Assembly: GCF_000712595.1 (NCBI RefSeq) | Contig: NZ_JOTN01000001.1 | Location: 357,901 to 421,900 of the forward strand | Direction: 5' to 3' | Origin: Bacillus manliponensis | Lineage (GTDB): Bacteria > Bacillota > Bacilli > Bacillales > Bacillaceae_G | Length of the DNA: 64,000 nucleotides | Part shown: positions 52,946 to 62,358 of the stretch, in pieces | Layout of the letters: each line of letters opens with the position of its first letter | Numbering within the stretch: the first letter of the stretch is position 1 | Made by a program: the position numbers and the translations under genes | Notes under the pieces: model-generated | Seen by the model: only the letters and a program-made list of their open reading frames with translations | What the model was told of the DNA's origin: nothing | Database searches by the model: none

Positions 52946-52993
52946 TTATGTATTTAGATAGAATGAAAGTTTTTATCTTAAAAATTATCTCTA

Positions 52994-53680
52994 TTATTCA
53001 GAGTACTGCCAAACCCCATTTTGAGCAAAATAATGGAATTTCCCATCAATAATATCCCAACCTGTAGACATGTAATAGTAATGAGGATCCAAATAATACC
53101 ATGAACTTCCTTCTTTTAACCAGCCTCCATGTGCTTTACCATTCCAATTCAAATACATCCAATAATATCCATCAAATACCCAACCTGTTTTCATGATCCC
53201 ACTTTGGTTATCTAAGTAATATAAATCTTTTCCATCATAGAACCTTCCTGTATGCATATAACCACTATCTTTATCTAGGTAATACCATGAGCCTCCACTA
53301 CTTAGCCAACCTTTCTTCATAGCTCCGTTTCCCTCAAAATAATACCAGTTATATCCATCAAACATCCAGCTAGTTTTCATTGCTCCATTGCTTTCATCTA
53401 AATAATACTCATTGTATCCATCGTTATACCAACCTGTATGCATATAACCATAATTTTCATCTAAGTAATACCATGAGCCTCCGCTATTTAGCCAGCCTTT
53501 CTTCATAGCTCCATTTTCATAGTAATACCATGTTCCATATTCATTCACCCAGCCATTTTTACTTTGTATAGCTTGTTGTGCAGTGTTGTTACTCTCAGCT
53601 TGTACATTTCTTTCCCCAGAAAAAGCAACTGGCAACAATACACTAGCAGCTAAACAAATCGACAATAATCTTTTTTTCAT
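52994..53680 (-). CDS. Secreted protein with cell-wall-binding repeats, paralogue 3
   Basis: A 228-residue near-copy of paralogue 1. The signal peptide KKRLLSICLAASVLLPVAF matches, cleavage lies near NVQA, and about nine G-W / W-Y-Y repeats follow, ending in KAHGGWLKEGSSWYY and NGVWQYSE. No other domain. The frame runs 13 codons further upstream, but the ATG at 53680 starts the signal peptide properly and follows GGAAGGGG. High similarity to 47896-48591 across the intervening PatA/PatB genes points to recent duplication. Confidence 0.88.
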   Translation of the reverse strand: MKKRLLSICLAASVLLPVAFSGERNVQAESNNTAQQAIQSKNGWVNEYGTWYYYENGAMKKGWLNSGGSWYYLDENYGYMHTGWYNDGYNEYYLDESNGAMKTSWMFDGYNWYYFEGNGAMKKGWLSSGGSWYYLDKDSGYMHTGRFYDGKDLYYLDNQSGIMKTGWVFDGYYWMYLNWNGKAHGGWLKEGSSWYYLDPHYYYMSTGWDIIDGKFHYFAQNGVWQYSE

Positions 53681-53936
53681 ACAACAAAACCCCTTCCCAT
53701 AAAGCATATTATTCCTCATTTTAACAACAAAAATATTTACTTTCTATATTTTTAATAAAGACATAATTTTCTTTTTTCATACCTAATAAAAGATATTTAC
53801 CTTAAACTAATATCCTTTATTGTCCAATACTCCTAACACTTTCTTTTTCGTTTTATATTCTTTTATTTAAATCCATTCTTATCATATATTGACTAGATAA
53901 TCTTGCTTTCATAGCGACTTATTTTGTAGATGTTGA

Positions 53937-53973
53937 AGAAGAGTAGTTCACACATAAAGTGAACTACTCTTTC
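53937..53973 (-). terminator. Terminator of the TetR regulator gene
   Basis: AGAGTAGTTCAC and GTGAACTACTCT arms directly after the stop, T-rich on the minus strand. Confidence 0.85.
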
Positions 53974-54849
53974 TTAAACCATTTTAATACTAAAATATTC
54001 TGCAATCCTATTTCGAAAATCTTCTAGTTCAGGATATAACTTCACATTAGCAAGCATTCCTTGAATGACAGGAATTCTAGGATTATTCATCCTTATTTCA
54101 GCTTCTAATACATCCAACGTTACTAACAACTCATCATTTTCAAGCTGATCTGCTAGCTGTTGCTTTAATTTTATAATTTCAAATAAGAAAGATTCCTTTG
54201 TCTGTTCAGGAATGAACTCTTGCTGACATAAAAATTGACCAATTTTTGCTTCCGTTATAATCGGTTTTTCTTTTGAATGAGATAACCCATCTACAATATC
54301 ATCCATTCTTTTTAAAATAAACTTTGCAACATAAGCTAAATCAAGATTTATCCCGCTCAAAAATGTCAATTCTATATATCCACGCGTAATTGACTCTAAC
54401 ATAATAATGCTATCTAATAGATGATGCTTTGCTTTTTCTCCATAAATAGAAAGCAAACCATTTCGATAAAATTCGTGTAACTCTATTTTCATTCGCTTCA
54501 TTAACTCTTCTACTTCTTTATTAAATGGAATTGCATTTTCCCTCGCACACATAATAATAAATTCTTTATGATTTTGAAGCTCTTCAAACTGACAATGTAA
54601 TTGCTTCTCAAACTTTTCACGCGGCGGTAAAGATTCATTTTCAATTCCCGTTATTTCATGCTGAATCTTGTCATAATAATACTGCATAATTGCTAGTAGC
54701 AATGACTCTTTAGATTTAAAGTATAAATAAAATGCCCCTTTTGAAATACCACTCTCTGATGCAATTTCCTGTACAGATGTTGCTGTCACACCTTTTTTTG
54801 CAAACAGCCTCATTCCAGTTTCAATAATTAGCCTCTCTTTTTCCTTCAT
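53974..54849 (-). CDS. TetR-family repressor of the RND efflux gene
   Basis: A 291-residue regulator, long for TetR (usually about 190-220). Residues 5-50 are the helix-turn-helix domain (LFAKKGVTATSVQEIASESGISKGAFYLYF). The C-terminal ligand and dimer domain is extended by about 80 helical residues after HSKEKPIITEAKIGQFLCQQ. It is divergent from the RND permease gene, with three matching palindromes between them, so it most likely represses both. A relic of a second copy of this gene end lies at 52697-52812. Inducers are unknown. Confidence 0.9.
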   Translation of the reverse strand: MKEKERLIIETGMRLFAKKGVTATSVQEIASESGISKGAFYLYFKSKESLLLAIMQYYYDKIQHEITGIENESLPPREKFEKQLHCQFEELQNHKEFIIMCARENAIPFNKEVEELMKRMKIELHEFYRNGLLSIYGEKAKHHLLDSIIMLESITRGYIELTFLSGINLDLAYVAKFILKRMDDIVDGLSHSKEKPIITEAKIGQFLCQQEFIPEQTKESFLFEIIKLKQQLADQLENDELLVTLDVLEAEIRMNNPRIPVIQGMLANVKLYPELEDFRNRIAEYFSIKMV

Positions 54850-54927
54850 TTTCTCTCTCCTATATTTACAACTTCATTTATTATTATTTGCAAAATCCGA
54901 CATAAAAAATTACCCTTATTCGAATTA

Positions 54928-54941
54928 TGACCGATTAGTCA
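54928..54941. promoter_or_regulatory. Predicted TetR operator 1
   Basis: TGACCGATTAGTCA, an imperfect palindrome of the same type as the two downstream, lies nearest the regulator gene and could mediate autorepression. Confidence 0.65.
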
Positions 54942-54982
54942 AAAATTGCAACCCCTTTACAAAATCTACATATTCCTTTTTG

Positions 54983-55012
54983 TTGACGACTGACCAGCTA
55001 GTCATTTATAGT
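54983..55012 (+). promoter_or_regulatory. Predicted promoter of the RND efflux gene
   Basis: TTGACG (54983-54988) and TATAGT (55007-55012) with an 18-base spacer. The second operator occupies the spacer. Confidence 0.65.
54991..55004. promoter_or_regulatory. Predicted TetR operator 2
   Basis: TGACCAGCTAGTCA lies between -35 and -10 of the efflux promoter, ideal for repression. Confidence 0.75.
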
Positions 55013-55023
55013 ATGTGATAGCA

Positions 55024-55037
55024 TGACTAGTTGGTCA
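55024..55037. promoter_or_regulatory. Predicted TetR operator 3
   Basis: TGACTAGTTGGTCA, the reverse-type match of operator 2, lies near the expected transcription start, 33 bp from operator 2. Confidence 0.75.
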
Positions 55038-55062
55038 ATTTATTATTTAAAGGAGATAACAG

Positions 55063-58000
55063 ATGAATAAGATTATAAACTTTTCGTTAAAGAACAAATT
55101 TGCTGTTTGGTTATTAACGATTATGGTTACAATCTCTGGTATTTATGCTGGTACAAACATGAAATTAGAAACACTACCAGATATTACAACACCAATTGTA
55201 ACCGTAACAACAATCTATCCTGGTGCAACACCAGAAGATGTAGCTGAAAATGTATCAGAACCAATCGAACAACAAATTCAAAATTTAAATGGGGTAAACG
55301 TTGTAAGTTCAGCCTCTTATCAAAATGCATCCTCTATTCAAATCGAATATGATTTCGAAAAAGATATGGACAAAGCTACGGCTGAAGTTGAAGAAGCACT
55401 TTCTAAAGTGACGCTACCAGAAGGTACGCAAAAGCCTGAAGTTTCAAGATTAAGCATGAATGCTTTCCCTATCATTTCATTAAGTGTAGCAAGTAAGGAT
55501 GAATCTCTTGCAGAGCTAACAGAGCGCGTTGAAAAAGAGATTGTTCCTAATCTAGAGGGCCTTGATGGTGTAGCTTCTGTACAAGTGTCAGGTCAACAAG
55601 TTGATGAAGTACAACTTGTCTTTAAAGAAGACAAAATGAAAGAATTAGGTCTAACTGAAGAAACAGTTCAAAATGTGATTAAAGGTTCTAGTGCTTCCAT
55701 GCCACTTGGATTATATACGTTTAAAGACACAGAGAAATCTGTTGTCGTAGACGGTAATATTACAACATTAGAAGCATTAAAAGAATTACGTATTCCTGCT
55801 GTACCTGCTAGTGGTCAAGGAATGACCGCTCAGCCACCTGCACAAGCAAATCCAGCTGCAAGCGGTATTCCTACTGTAAAACTTGAAGAAATTGCCGATA
55901 TTAAAGAAGTTGGAAAAGCAGAATCTATTTCTCGTACAAATGGAAAAGAAGCAATTGCACTTCAAATTGTAAAAGCTGCGGATGCAAATACAGTTGATGT
56001 TGTAAATGCAGTAAAAGATGAAATGAAAGATTTTGAAGACAAATATGAGAATCTAGAATTCATCTCAACATTCGACCAAGGCGCACCAATCGAAGAATCT
56101 GTTAATACGATGTTAAGCAAAGCTGCTTTTGGTGCATTATTTGCAATTATCATCATTATGTTGTTCTTGCGTAATATTCGAACAACATTAATTTCTGTTA
56201 TTTCTATTCCACTTTCTTTATTAATCGCGATTTTATTATTAAAGCAAATGGACATTACGTTAAACATTATGACGCTTGGAGCAATGACTGTTGCAATTGG
56301 ACGTGTCGTTGATGATTCCATCGTTGTTATTGAAAATATTTATAGACGTATGTCATTAACAGATGAAAAATTAACTGGAAAAGATTTAATTCGTGAAGCA
56401 ACGAAAGAAATGTTTGTTCCAATCCTATCTTCGACAATCGTTACAATTGCGGTATTCTTACCACTTGGTCTTGTAAAAGGAACGATTGGAGAGCTATTCT
56501 TACCATTCGCTTTAACAGTTGTATTTGCACTAGCAGCTTCGCTTCTTGTAGCAGTTACAATTGTACCGATGATGGCACACTCTTTATTAAAGAAAGATAA
56601 GTTAAAACATGTACCAGAAGAACATACTGGTAAGCTTGAAACTATATACAAACGCCTTCTAGAATGGGTGCTAAATCATAAAATTATTACATCAATCATT
56701 GCAACACTTCTATTGGTAGGAAGTATCGCTCTTCTTCCTGTAGTTGGTGTAAGTTTCTTACCATCTGAAGAAGAAAAAACAGTGATTGCAACGTATAATC
56801 CTCAACCAGGACAAACGTTAGAAGAAATAGAAAAAATTACAACTGATGCAGAAAAATACTTCCAAGATAAAAAAGATGTAAACACAATTCAATTCTCGCT
56901 TGGTGGAGAAAATCCAATGAACCCAGGTAACTCAAAACAAGCGATGTTCTTCGTTCAATACGATGATGATACGAAAAACTTTGATAAAGAAAAAGAGCAA
57001 GTAATTAAAGATTTACAACAGATGGCTGGTAAAGGCCAATGGAAGAGCCAAGACTTCACATCTAGCGGTAATAATGAATTAAAGCTATTTGTATATGGCG
57101 AAAACTTAGAAGATATTAAGCCAGTTGTCGCAGACGTTCAAGATATTATGAAGAAAGACAAAACGTTAAAAGATATTGATTCAAGTATCTCAGAAACATA
57201 TGATGAGTACACACTTGTAGCAGATCAAGAAAAGTTAAGTCAAATGGGACTATCAGCTGCTCAAATCGGTATGAGCTTAGCTCCGCCTCGTGATCGTCCG
57301 GTTGTAACAACGATTCAAAAAGACGGAAAAGACGTACACGTATATATCGAAAAAGATGCGCAAACATATGAAACAATCGATGATGTAACAAACCGTACAA
57401 TTGCAACACCATTTGGCACAGAGGTTGCTTTAAAAGACGTAGTGACTGTTGAAGAAGGCGAAACTTCTAACACAGTAACAAGACGTGACGGTCGTGTATA
57501 CGCTGAAGTAACTGCAACAATGACAACAGATGATGTGGCAAAAGTATCACAGAACGTGAAAAAAGAAGTAGATAAGCTAAAATTACCTTCTAACATCGAA
57601 GTTTCTATGGGCGGTGTAACAGAAGATATTAAAGAATCATTCACGCAGCTTGGTTTAGCAATGCTTGCTGCAATTGCGATTGTATACTTCATTCTTGTTG
57701 TAACATTCGGCGGCGCACTTGCACCATTTGCGATTCTGTTCTCACTACCATTTACAGTAATCGGTGCTGTAGTTGCACTGTTAATCTCTGGTGAAACATT
57801 AAGTATTTCAGCAATGATTGGCGCGCTTATGTTAATTGGTATCGTTGTAACAAATGCGATTGTACTAATTGACCGTGTTATTCATAAAGAAAATGAAGGC
57901 TTATCAACGCGCGAAGCATTACTTGAGGCTGGTGTAACACGCTTACGTCCAATTTTAATGACTGCTATCGCAACAATTGGTGCCCTAATCCCTCTTGCGA

Positions 58001-58158
58001 TGGGATATGAAGGTGGCGGCCTTATTTCAAAAGGACTTGGCGTTACCGTTATCGGTGGTCTAACAAGTTCAACATTACTAACACTTTTAATCGTACCAAT
58101 TGTGTATGAAGCTCTTAGCAAGTTTAAGAAAAAGAAGAAAAAAACAGTTAAAGCATAA
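55063..58158 (+). CDS. RND-family efflux permease (SwrC/YerP-like)
   Basis: A 1031-residue RND transporter with twelve membrane helices, two large external domains and the N-terminal start NFSLKNKFAVWLLTIMVTISG. TLPDITTPIVTVTTIYPGATPEDVAENVSEPIEQ is the AcrB-like first loop, in pieces near residues 34-68, and GRVVDDSIVVIENIYRR (near 414) carries the proton-relay Asp pair. It should export amphiphilic drugs or lipopeptides. No membrane-fusion partner gene is adjacent, as for B. subtilis SwrC. The divergent TetR gene and three operators indicate inducible expression. AAAGGAG precedes the ATG. Confidence 0.94.
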   Translation: MNKIINFSLKNKFAVWLLTIMVTISGIYAGTNMKLETLPDITTPIVTVTTIYPGATPEDVAENVSEPIEQQIQNLNGVNVVSSASYQNASSIQIEYDFEKDMDKATAEVEEALSKVTLPEGTQKPEVSRLSMNAFPIISLSVASKDESLAELTERVEKEIVPNLEGLDGVASVQVSGQQVDEVQLVFKEDKMKELGLTEETVQNVIKGSSASMPLGLYTFKDTEKSVVVDGNITTLEALKELRIPAVPASGQGMTAQPPAQANPAASGIPTVKLEEIADIKEVGKAESISRTNGKEAIALQIVKAADANTVDVVNAVKDEMKDFEDKYENLEFISTFDQGAPIEESVNTMLSKAAFGALFAIIIIMLFLRNIRTTLISVISIPLSLLIAILLLKQMDITLNIMTLGAMTVAIGRVVDDSIVVIENIYRRMSLTDEKLTGKDLIREATKEMFVPILSSTIVTIAVFLPLGLVKGTIGELFLPFALTVVFALAASLLVAVTIVPMMAHSLLKKDKLKHVPEEHTGKLETIYKRLLEWVLNHKIITSIIATLLLVGSIALLPVVGVSFLPSEEEKTVIATYNPQPGQTLEEIEKITTDAEKYFQDKKDVNTIQFSLGGENPMNPGNSKQAMFFVQYDDDTKNFDKEKEQVIKDLQQMAGKGQWKSQDFTSSGNNELKLFVYGENLEDIKPVVADVQDIMKKDKTLKDIDSSISETYDEYTLVADQEKLSQMGLSAAQIGMSLAPPRDRPVVTTIQKDGKDVHVYIEKDAQTYETIDDVTNRTIATPFGTEVALKDVVTVEEGETSNTVTRRDGRVYAEVTATMTTDDVAKVSQNVKKEVDKLKLPSNIEVSMGGVTEDIKESFTQLGLAMLAAIAIVYFILVVTFGGALAPFAILFSLPFTVIGAVVALLISGETLSISAMIGALMLIGIVVTNAIVLIDRVIHKENEGLSTREALLEAGVTRLRPILMTAIATIGALIPLAMGYEGGGLISKGLGVTVIGGLTSSTLLTLLIVPIVYEALSKFKKKKKKTVKA

Positions 58159-58159
58159 C

Positions 58160-58197
58160 AAAAAAGCGTCTGTACCATTTTAGTACAGACGCTTTTT
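58160..58197 (+). terminator. Bidirectional terminator between the RND and msrAB genes
   Basis: AAAAAAGCGTCTGTAC and GTACAGACGCTTTTT arms with a 7-base loop. Confidence 0.92.
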
Positions 58198-59145
58198 CTA
58201 TTTTTTATTTCCAAATAAAATTAAGAAGTCACCATAGCCTTCTTTTTCTAAATCCTCTTTTTTTATAAATCGAAGTGCTGCAGAGTTAATGCAATAACGT
58301 AATCCACCCGGCCCAGGTCCATCAGGAAAGACATGACCAAGATGAGAATCGGCTTCTTTACTTCTTACTTCTGTACGCGTCATATTATGGCTAAGGTCCA
58401 TCTTTTCTTTTACACTGGCCGACATAACTGGCTTTGTAAAACTTGGCCAACCACATCCGCTATCAAACTTATCAAGAGAACTAAATAATGGCTCACCAGA
58501 AACAATATCAACATAAATACCTTCTTCTTTATAGTCATGATATTCATTTTGAAACGGCGGTTCTGTTCCATTCTCTTGCGTTACATAAAACTGCATTTCT
58601 GTTAACTTTTCCTTTAAATGCTCATTATCTTTTGGCCAATACTCTTTTATGAATGCATCACGCCCCGAACCTCTTCGGTATAATTCATAGCGAAAAGCAT
58701 TTTTCTTATGATAGTTTTGATGATACTCTTCTGCCTCATAAAATGTAGTAGCCGGAAGAATTTGTGTTGCAATTGGTTTTGTAAATCGGCCGCTCTCGGC
58801 AAGCATTTGTTTCGATTCTTCTGCCTTTCGCCGTTGCTCTTCATCATGATAAAAAATAACCGTTTGATACGATTGACCGCGATCATGAAATTGCCCACCC
58901 TCATCAGTCGGATTAATCTGCCTCCAATATATATCGAGCAATGTTTCATAAGGCATTTTCTCTTCATCAAATGTGATTTGTACCGCTTCATAATGTCCTG
59001 TTGTTTCAGAGCATACTTCTTTATATGTTGGATTTTCTTTATTTCCGCCTGTATAGCCAGACACAACTTTTATAATACCATCCATCTCTTCAAATGGTGA
59101 TACCATACACCAAAAACAACCACCTGCGAACGTAGCTAATTTCAT
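58198..59145 (-). CDS. msrAB: Fused peptide methionine sulfoxide reductase MsrA-MsrB
   Basis: A 315-residue fusion of two antioxidant repair enzymes. Residues 1-155 are MsrA with nucleophile Cys10 in FAGGCFWCM (reduces S-sulfoxides). Residues about 170-310 are MsrB with [25 protein letters not shown] and the catalytic Cys in [11 protein letters not shown] (reduces R-sulfoxides). The MsrB half lacks the zinc-binding CxxC pairs of some relatives. The protein has no signal peptide, so it acts in the cytoplasm. A GAAGGGGTGAAGGT ribosome region precedes the ATG. Confidence 0.96.
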   Translation of the reverse strand: MKLATFAGGCFWCMVSPFEEMDGIIKVVSGYTGGNKENPTYKEVCSETTGHYEAVQITFDEEKMPYETLLDIYWRQINPTDEGGQFHDRGQSYQTVIFYHDEEQRRKAEESKQMLAESGRFTKPIATQILPATTFYEAEEYHQNYHKKNAFRYELYRRGSGRDAFIKEYWPKDNEHLKEKLTEMQFYVTQENGTEPPFQNEYHDYKEEGIYVDIVSGEPLFSSLDKFDSGCGWPSFTKPVMSASVKEKMDLSHNMTRTEVRSKEADSHLGHVFPDGPGPGGLRYCINSAALRFIKKEDLEKEGYGDFLILFGNKK

Positions 59146-59181
59146 ACCTTCACCCCTTCTTCTTTTCTTACAGTATGTCTT

Positions 59182-59240
59182 GAACTACCCACCACTTAAC
59201 GCCCTTACGGAATGTTTGAAGTGGGGGATTCCTACGAACT
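59182..59240. mobile_element. Possible remnant of an IS200/IS605-type element end
   Basis: ACTACCCACCACTTAACGCC and TTGAAGTGGGGGATTCCTAC enclose CTTACGGAATG and can fold into a hairpin (CCCACCACTT / AAGTGGGGG). This resembles the right ends of TnpB-carrying IS200/IS605 elements that I remember from Bacillus. No transposase or TnpB frame is present. It could be a solo end or a guide-RNA-like remnant. Confidence 0.4.
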
Positions 59241-59255
59241 CCATTCTAATAAACA

Positions 59256-59285
59256 AAAAAGCATCGAAAAAACGATACTTTTTTA
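59256..59285 (-). terminator. Terminator of the AI-2E-type gene
   Basis: AAAAAAGCATCG and CGATACTTTTTT arms around an A6 loop. Confidence 0.75.
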
Positions 59286-60317
59286 CTCTTTCTGTTTTGG
59301 TGAACCATGCTCATCTTCTGTTACTTCAAGTACGTCCAGTAAGAAGATGAAGATTGGTATACCGATAATTAATCCCCATATGCCAAGGAAATGTTCTGAG
59401 AAGATCAATACCATAAATGTGTAAAAAATTGGTAAATTAGTTTTCTGTGACATAAACTTTGGATTTAATAAATAGCTTTCAAATGAATGAATAACTGCAA
59501 TAATAATCAAAATATATACTACGTATATAAAACCACCAATGTTATAAGCAATCATACAAAGTGGAAATAACGAAATGATTACACCTGCAACTGGAATTAA
59601 ACCAAGCAAGAAAATCATTAAGCCAAGCCCTAATAACTGCGGGAAATCTAAGAACCATAATGCAATAACAGAGAGCACACAGTTTACTACTGCAATTAAA
59701 AACTGTGCTTCAATTACTTTTCCAAATGAACGTGCAAATTTCTTACCGAAATATTCGATTTCATCATAGAAAACTGCAAGCTTACTATCTTTAAACTGTG
59801 CTGTAAAACGAGTAATACGATCTTTTTCTAGTAAGAAGAACAAGCTTAAAACAACGGAAAGTAAAATTTGTATTCCTACTTTTCCAACATTTGCGATTGA
59901 TTTATAAACGATATCAACACCTTGGTCGATGTAAGTTGATAGCTCCATATGATTAACTGTAGACAATAAATATTTCACTACATCATTATCAGGAGGATTG
60001 TTTATAAAGACATTAAATTGATAAATCAATTGCGAGATCTGTACCGTCAGAACCGGTAAATACTTATATAATGTAACAGCAATACCACCAATGAATGTTA
60101 CATATAATAGTATGATAATCACTTTCCGGTTAATAGGGAAAAACTGATCGCACTTACGAGAAATGAATCTCTGGAATCGATCCATTAAAAACGTAAGAAT
60201 AAACGTAAATAAAATTAAGTTAAACATACTGCTCATTCCATATAATAGAAGAGCGAGCAAGAGTAATACGAGTAATCTTTGGAATCCTTTACTTTGAAAC
60301 AGGTTTTTCATTTGCAT
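59283..60317 (-). CDS. AI-2E transporter family (PerM-like) membrane protein
   Basis: A 344-residue protein with about eight hydrophobic segments in the 2+1+5 pattern of the AI-2E/PerM/YdbI-YueF family. FILTFLMDRFQRFISRK near residue 38 and the later LGLIPVAGVIISLFPL near residue 239 and HSFESYLLNPKFMSQKTNLP near 281 are signatures. Members are proposed exporters of signalling molecules or sodium/proton antiporters; the substrate here is unknown. Two in-frame ATGs (60317, 60311) follow an AGGAGAG site at rather long distance, so the start is slightly uncertain. Confidence 0.88.
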   Translation of the reverse strand: MQMKNLFQSKGFQRLLVLLLLALLLYGMSSMFNLILFTFILTFLMDRFQRFISRKCDQFFPINRKVIIILLYVTFIGGIAVTLYKYLPVLTVQISQLIYQFNVFINNPPDNDVVKYLLSTVNHMELSTYIDQGVDIVYKSIANVGKVGIQILLSVVLSLFFLLEKDRITRFTAQFKDSKLAVFYDEIEYFGKKFARSFGKVIEAQFLIAVVNCVLSVIALWFLDFPQLLGLGLMIFLLGLIPVAGVIISLFPLCMIAYNIGGFIYVVYILIIIAVIHSFESYLLNPKFMSQKTNLPIFYTFMVLIFSEHFLGIWGLIIGIPIFIFLLDVLEVTEDEHGSPKQKE

Positions 60318-60457
60318 AATTAATCAGTGATCTCTCCTGTCCTTATAAATCATGTTAATTTTATTTTACAATACAAATGACATTTTCAGAACGAATTCTT
60401 TTGAAGTAATTCAATTTTTTGTACTGGAATTATATCCCTACACACTAAATCTACTAT

Positions 60458-61069
60458 TTAATCCTCTACTATTGCCTCTTCTGTTTCCCCAATTGCTGCA
60501 ATTACTGTTCCAGTTGCCTGTACCCATCCACCAATGACACCTATTAATTGGATTTCTTCTTCATCTTCTGTCATTTTATAGTTTAATATCGCTTGAATAG
60601 CTTGTAAGCCAGCCCCAATTGTTTGCAATAGATTTCCGATAATCTCTAACTTTTGAATACTACCCACATCTTTTATTTCATCTAGAGCTGATACAAGCGC
60701 GCCAAGAGATTGCAAAGAATTACCAGCGATTAAAAGTAAATCATTTTCTTTTTCTGTTCCTTTTTCTGTGTCTTTTTCCATGACAACTAACGCTGTCCCA
60801 ACAACATCCGAAGTATTTCCTAGTGCCTGTATTTGGTTTCCTGCTTTAGCTAATGGTTTATCATTTTGCACAAAAGTTGGTAATAAATTACCAATCGCCT
60901 GCAATGATTCTCCAACAATTATGAGCCCATCCTCTACGTTTTCTTCTCCAATGTAGGCCCTTGTACTTCCAATTGCTGATATGATATTTCCACCAGCCTG
61001 TACCCAAGCTCCTGTAATAACGAGACGATCCTTGTACTCGTCCTTGTACTTGTCCTTATCCACATCCAT
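60458..61069 (-). CDS. Repetitive glycine-zipper-like protein of unknown function
   Basis: A 203-residue protein with no recognised enzyme domain. After a charged start (MDVDKDKYKDEYKDRL) it has about six repeats of the G-x-x-[VIL]-Q-[AST]-x-G type, e.g. GAWVQAGGNIISAIG, GESLQAIGNLL, GNQIQALGN, GNSLQSLGALV, GNLLQTIGAGL and GGWVQATGTVIAAIG. First and last units are most alike, as if closing the array. I think B. cereus-group annotations list such proteins as a repetitive DUF family (DUF6944), from memory. No signal peptide. GAAGGTGGTAA precedes the ATG. Confidence 0.75.
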   Translation of the reverse strand: MDVDKDKYKDEYKDRLVITGAWVQAGGNIISAIGSTRAYIGEENVEDGLIIVGESLQAIGNLLPTFVQNDKPLAKAGNQIQALGNTSDVVGTALVVMEKDTEKGTEKENDLLLIAGNSLQSLGALVSALDEIKDVGSIQKLEIIGNLLQTIGAGLQAIQAILNYKMTEDEEEIQLIGVIGGWVQATGTVIAAIGETEEAIVED

Positions 61070-61110
61070 TTACCACCTTCGTATAAAAGCAGTACTACTA
61101 CCTATGCTAT

Positions 61111-62223
61111 TCAGCATTTATCACGATGGTTTATAGAATATAAGAATTCTTCTTTTTTATAAAAGAAATTTGGTTTCACAATATCATTTGGATACGGCTT
61201 GTGATAAATATGTGTTGTGGCTGGAGAGAGAGGTGGAATAAGCCATACCCAGTTTCCTGTTACAATTCGTCCGCAAGCAGCTTCTTTTTTCTCAAACTGC
61301 GCGAATTGCTGGGCTGCTGTATGATGATCAACAATGCTAACTCCTTGTTTGTTAAATGAATGTAAGACGGCAATATTTAGCTCTACTAACGCTCGGTCTT
61401 TCCAAAGTGTCCGGTTGGATGACGTATCTAATCCGATAATTTCAGCAACAGCAGGAAGTAAATTATACCTATCATGATCTGCTAAATTACGCGCTCCAAC
61501 TTCGGTTCCCATGTACCAACCGTTAAACGGTGCAGCTGTATAGGAAATTCCGCCAATTTCTAGCCGCATGTCAGAAATGATTGGAACACCATACCATTTT
61601 ACTTCAAGGGGTGAAAAATCGTAGGTCGGATGTTCAATACAAATCTCCGTTACTTCTTCTTCCGGTATCGGCGTATACACTGGATCCTTTCCATCAATTG
61701 AGAAGACAAGTGGTAACACATCAAATTGTGTGCCTTTTCCTTGCCAACCAAGACTTTGACAAAATGATGTGAAAGAAAGGGAATGAGAATCACCAATAAT
61801 ACCGTATTCCGTTTCATAACCTGCATAGCGGATAAGCTGATGGTTATAAATACGAATGTTATCCTTATCACCTTTATTCTGTTTAAACACTGTAATAGTT
61901 GGTCTAACTTTCCCATCGTTGGTCGCATAATGTATATGGTGAACAAGTGCATCATATACTTCTTTCTCATCATTTACTTCACGAGCATCTAAAACATGTA
62001 GCTTATTCCAAAATAAACGTCCAATGCAGCGATTATTATTTCTCCAAGCTACGCGAGATCCATGAACAAGCTCTTCAAAAGTATGCTCATATGTTCCTGT
62101 CTTTCCTATCTCTGCTTCAATCTTTCCAATACGTGCTTCTATCTCATCACTTTTCCCAAGTTCGTTGTAACAATCTTTAATAAATTTTGTTGCTTCTTCT
62201 AGCAACTGCTTCGCTATAACCAT
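61111..62223 (-). CDS. nos: Bacterial nitric oxide synthase oxygenase
   Basis: A 370-residue NOS oxygenase domain without reductase part. The heme thiolate ligand is Cys66 in AWRNNNRCIGR. Other conserved regions are WYGVPIISDMRLEIGGISY, PFNGWYMGTEVGARNLADHDRYN (substrate arginine Glu in GTEVG), and NWVWLIPPLSPATTHIYH near the C-terminus. It makes NO from arginine, using a generic cellular reductase. In Bacillus, NO protects against oxidative stress and antibiotics. AAGGAGATTTTT precedes the ATG. It is divergent from sodA with a shared control region. Confidence 0.97.
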   Translation of the reverse strand: MVIAKQLLEEATKFIKDCYNELGKSDEIEARIGKIEAEIGKTGTYEHTFEELVHGSRVAWRNNNRCIGRLFWNKLHVLDAREVNDEKEVYDALVHHIHYATNDGKVRPTITVFKQNKGDKDNIRIYNHQLIRYAGYETEYGIIGDSHSLSFTSFCQSLGWQGKGTQFDVLPLVFSIDGKDPVYTPIPEEEVTEICIEHPTYDFSPLEVKWYGVPIISDMRLEIGGISYTAAPFNGWYMGTEVGARNLADHDRYNLLPAVAEIIGLDTSSNRTLWKDRALVELNIAVLHSFNKQGVSIVDHHTAAQQFAQFEKKEAACGRIVTGNWVWLIPPLSPATTHIYHKPYPNDIVKPNFFYKKEEFLYSINHRDKC

Positions 62224-62358
62224 AAAAATCTCCTTCTATATTTCATAAGATCATTCTTTCCCCAAGTATAACAAAAAGAAGTGCACTAAAAAAACAAAGG
62301 CGTGTCATTCTCTTTACAATGTTCCGTTTAAAAAATCAGAAAAATTCAATTATTACTG

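Larger units (their letters stand above)
52583..52993. other. Gene-free stretch with a gene relic, repeat and terminators
   Basis: In order it holds the promoter region of the 339-residue protein, a relic of a TetR-type gene end with its terminator (52697-52812), a bcr1-like copy (52813-52907) and the terminator of the next wall-repeat gene (52907-52945). Confidence 0.7.

Noticed and set aside
54850-55062. Promoter overlap of a small RNA between TetR and RND genes
   Set aside because: The space is fully explained by operators and the promoter; no terminator-like stem is present.
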